Positions 5,799 through 6,479 of a DNA stretch of 6,479 nt are shown piece after piece. The translations under genes were made by a program, and so were the position numbers. This DNA comes from Woeseiaceae bacterium. GTDB taxonomy: Bacteria > Pseudomonadota > Gammaproteobacteria > Steroidobacterales > Woeseiaceae. The notes below the pieces were generated by a model that was not told where the DNA came from, did no database searches, and was given only the letters and a program-made list of their open reading frames with translations. The DNA lies in assembly GCA_022615525.1 (NCBI GenBank), contig JAKEGN010000271.1:1-6479 (forward strand), read 5' to 3'. The first letter of the stretch is position 1; every line of letters starts with the position of its first letter.

Positions 5799-5820
5799 CC
5801 TCCTTGCTGCGCGCAAGAGG
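5799..5820. promoter_or_regulatory. Imperfect inverted repeat overlapping a Shine-Dalgarno sequence
   Basis: CCTCCTTGC (5799-5807) and GCAAGAGG (5813-5820) are inverted repeats with one extra C, around a five-base spacer TGCGC. As RNA on the minus strand the hairpin would bury the AAGGAGG before the 22-codon ORF. As DNA it is about 22 bases long, a size suited to a TetR-family operator, in the gap between the TetR and RND adaptor genes. Either reading is inference from symmetry alone. Confidence 0.3.
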
Positions 5821-5977
5821 TAACGCCAACCCTGATCGAGTCCCATTTTCCGGATGCTGCGGGTAGAATAGAGCGCCTGATCTTCGGCATTTTCTGCTGG
5901 CGTCGGGGAATTCGCGGTCCTGGACCTTGTCGCATAGTGACTCAACCTCCAAAAACAACCGGCGGCATTCCGGCATC

Positions 5978-6479
5978 ATGAACCCGATCAAGTACCGTCA
6001 ACTTTTGATAATGGCTGCCATCTGCAGCCTTGTTACAGGCTGTGGCGACGAGCAAGTCGAGCAAAGTAGCCCCCGGGCTACCGCGATCAAAGTCGTCGCG
6101 AGTCCCCTGGAGCTGCAGGACCTCATCGACGAGATCCAGGCTTTGGGCACGGCGCGCGCCAACGAATCGGTGCAGATCACACCTCGCATTGCGAGCATCG
6201 TCACCCGCATCGCTTTCGAAGAAGGACAGCTCGTAAAGCGCGGCGACATGCTGGTCGAACTGGAGAACAGCGAGATCCGGGCCGGACTCGCGGTCGCCGA
6301 AGCGGCCCTGTCCGAAAGCCGCGGACTTTACAATCGCAGCGTTTCGCTGGCGTCGACCCAGGCCATATCGGCATCCAATCTCGAACAGTTGCAGGCGGCG
6401 ATGCAGGTCAATGAGGCACAAGTCGAGGCAGCCAAGGCAAGACTGGCCAATACCATGATTCGCGCACCGTTCGATGGCC
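5978..6479 (+). CDS. RND efflux periplasmic adaptor (membrane fusion) lipoprotein, partial
   Basis: The first 167 residues are visible; the gene runs off the window end. This is a membrane fusion protein linking an inner-membrane RND pump to an outer-membrane channel across the periplasm. The N-terminus is a lipoprotein signal: MNPIKYRQ, a hydrophobic stretch 9-21, and lipobox VTGC with Cys22 as the lipidated residue. The first half of the lipoyl/barrel-sandwich domain follows (ITPRIASIVTRIAFEEGQLVKRGDMLVELENSE, 67-99). A short alpha-hairpin spans about 100-158, with heptad-like AEAALSESR and NEAQVEAAKARL. The return strand begins with MIRAPFDG at 160-167. The start at 5978-5980 precedes a standard signal peptide, though its ribosome binding site is weak. 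An RND pump gene is expected just beyond the window. Divergent from the TetR gene. Substrate unknown. Confidence 0.92.
   Translation, partial: MNPIKYRQLLIMAAICSLVTGCGDEQVEQSSPRATAIKVVASPLELQDLIDEIQALGTARANESVQITPRIASIVTRIAFEEGQLVKRGDMLVELENSEIRAGLAVAEAALSESRGLYNRSVSLASTQAISASNLEQLQAAMQVNEAQVEAAKARLANTMIRAPFDG

Larger units (their letters stand above)
5489..5977. other. Divergent intergenic region between TetR and RND adaptor genes
   Basis: About 490 bases, of which the part nearest 5489 probably encodes the missing TetR N-terminus. The rest holds no recognised protein: three overlapping minus-strand frames of 70-126 codons (5611-5991) translate to arginine/serine-rich, low-conservation-looking sequence. 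A 22-codon minus-strand ORF with a very strong ribosome binding site lies at 5723-5791. An imperfect inverted repeat at 5799-5820 could be a regulator site or an RNA hairpin. I found no strong promoter for either direction. Regulation of both the TetR gene and the efflux operon should lie here. Confidence 0.5.

Noticed and set aside
3516..5977. Integrative element with tRNA-Pro as attachment site
   Set aside because: By eye I found no second copy of the tRNA 3' end within the window and no integrase, so only the composition shift is reported.
5611..5991. Minus-strand frames of 126, 86 and 70 codons upstream of the RND adaptor
   Set aside because: The frames overlap each other, have no recognised domain and no good ribosome binding site at their starts. 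Only the internal ATG at 5791 has a strong site and is reported separately.
5942..6421. Minus-strand open frame of 159 codons under the adaptor gene
   Set aside because: The plus-strand frame encodes a clear lipoprotein signal and adaptor domain; the minus frame is its shadow.
1..6479. CRISPR array, insertion sequence or tandem repeats
   Set aside because: Reading through the window showed no regularly spaced repeats and no transposase-like frame. The only repetitive coding is the lysine/alanine tail of L21.

Overview
The window looks like chromosome of a fairly GC-rich gammaproteobacterium. The conserved block rpsT / obgE-rpmA-rplU / ispB / tRNA-Pro, the octaprenyl-type prenyl synthase and the ubiquinone-type context all fit that group; genus cannot be told from this stretch. 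Hand counts of sampled 60-base lines give about 62-68% GC in ispB, but only about 48-55% in the 3.6-4.7 kb gene.

Left half (1-3540) is housekeeping. The 3' end of rpsT (ribosomal protein S20) runs rightward and meets the leftward rplU-rpmA-obgE unit (L21, L27 and the ribosome-assembly GTPase ObgE) at a perfectly symmetric terminator that both strands can use. A second terminator lies between rpmA and obgE and probably sets obgE expression below that of the ribosomal genes. A good sigma70 promoter for rplU sits in the divergent gap before ispB. ispB (polyprenyl diphosphate synthase, quinone side chain) runs rightward and is followed 22 bases later by tRNA-Pro(CGG).

Right half (3540-6479) is accessory in character. 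Reading leftward are a possible 22-codon leader ORF, a TetR-family regulator whose true start is unclear, and an unusual 339-residue protein made of two tandem type II 3-dehydroquinate dehydratase domains. The N-terminal copy has lost most catalytic residues and the C-terminal copy keeps them. Reading rightward from the same intergenic gap is a lipoprotein RND-type efflux adaptor, cut by the window end. The divergent TetR/adaptor arrangement resembles classical efflux regulation. Whether the regulator also controls the tandem dehydroquinase downstream of it is the main open question.

The strongest candidate for something undescribed is the tandem catalytic/degenerate dehydroquinase with its TetR partner, in a lower-GC patch beside a tRNA gene.
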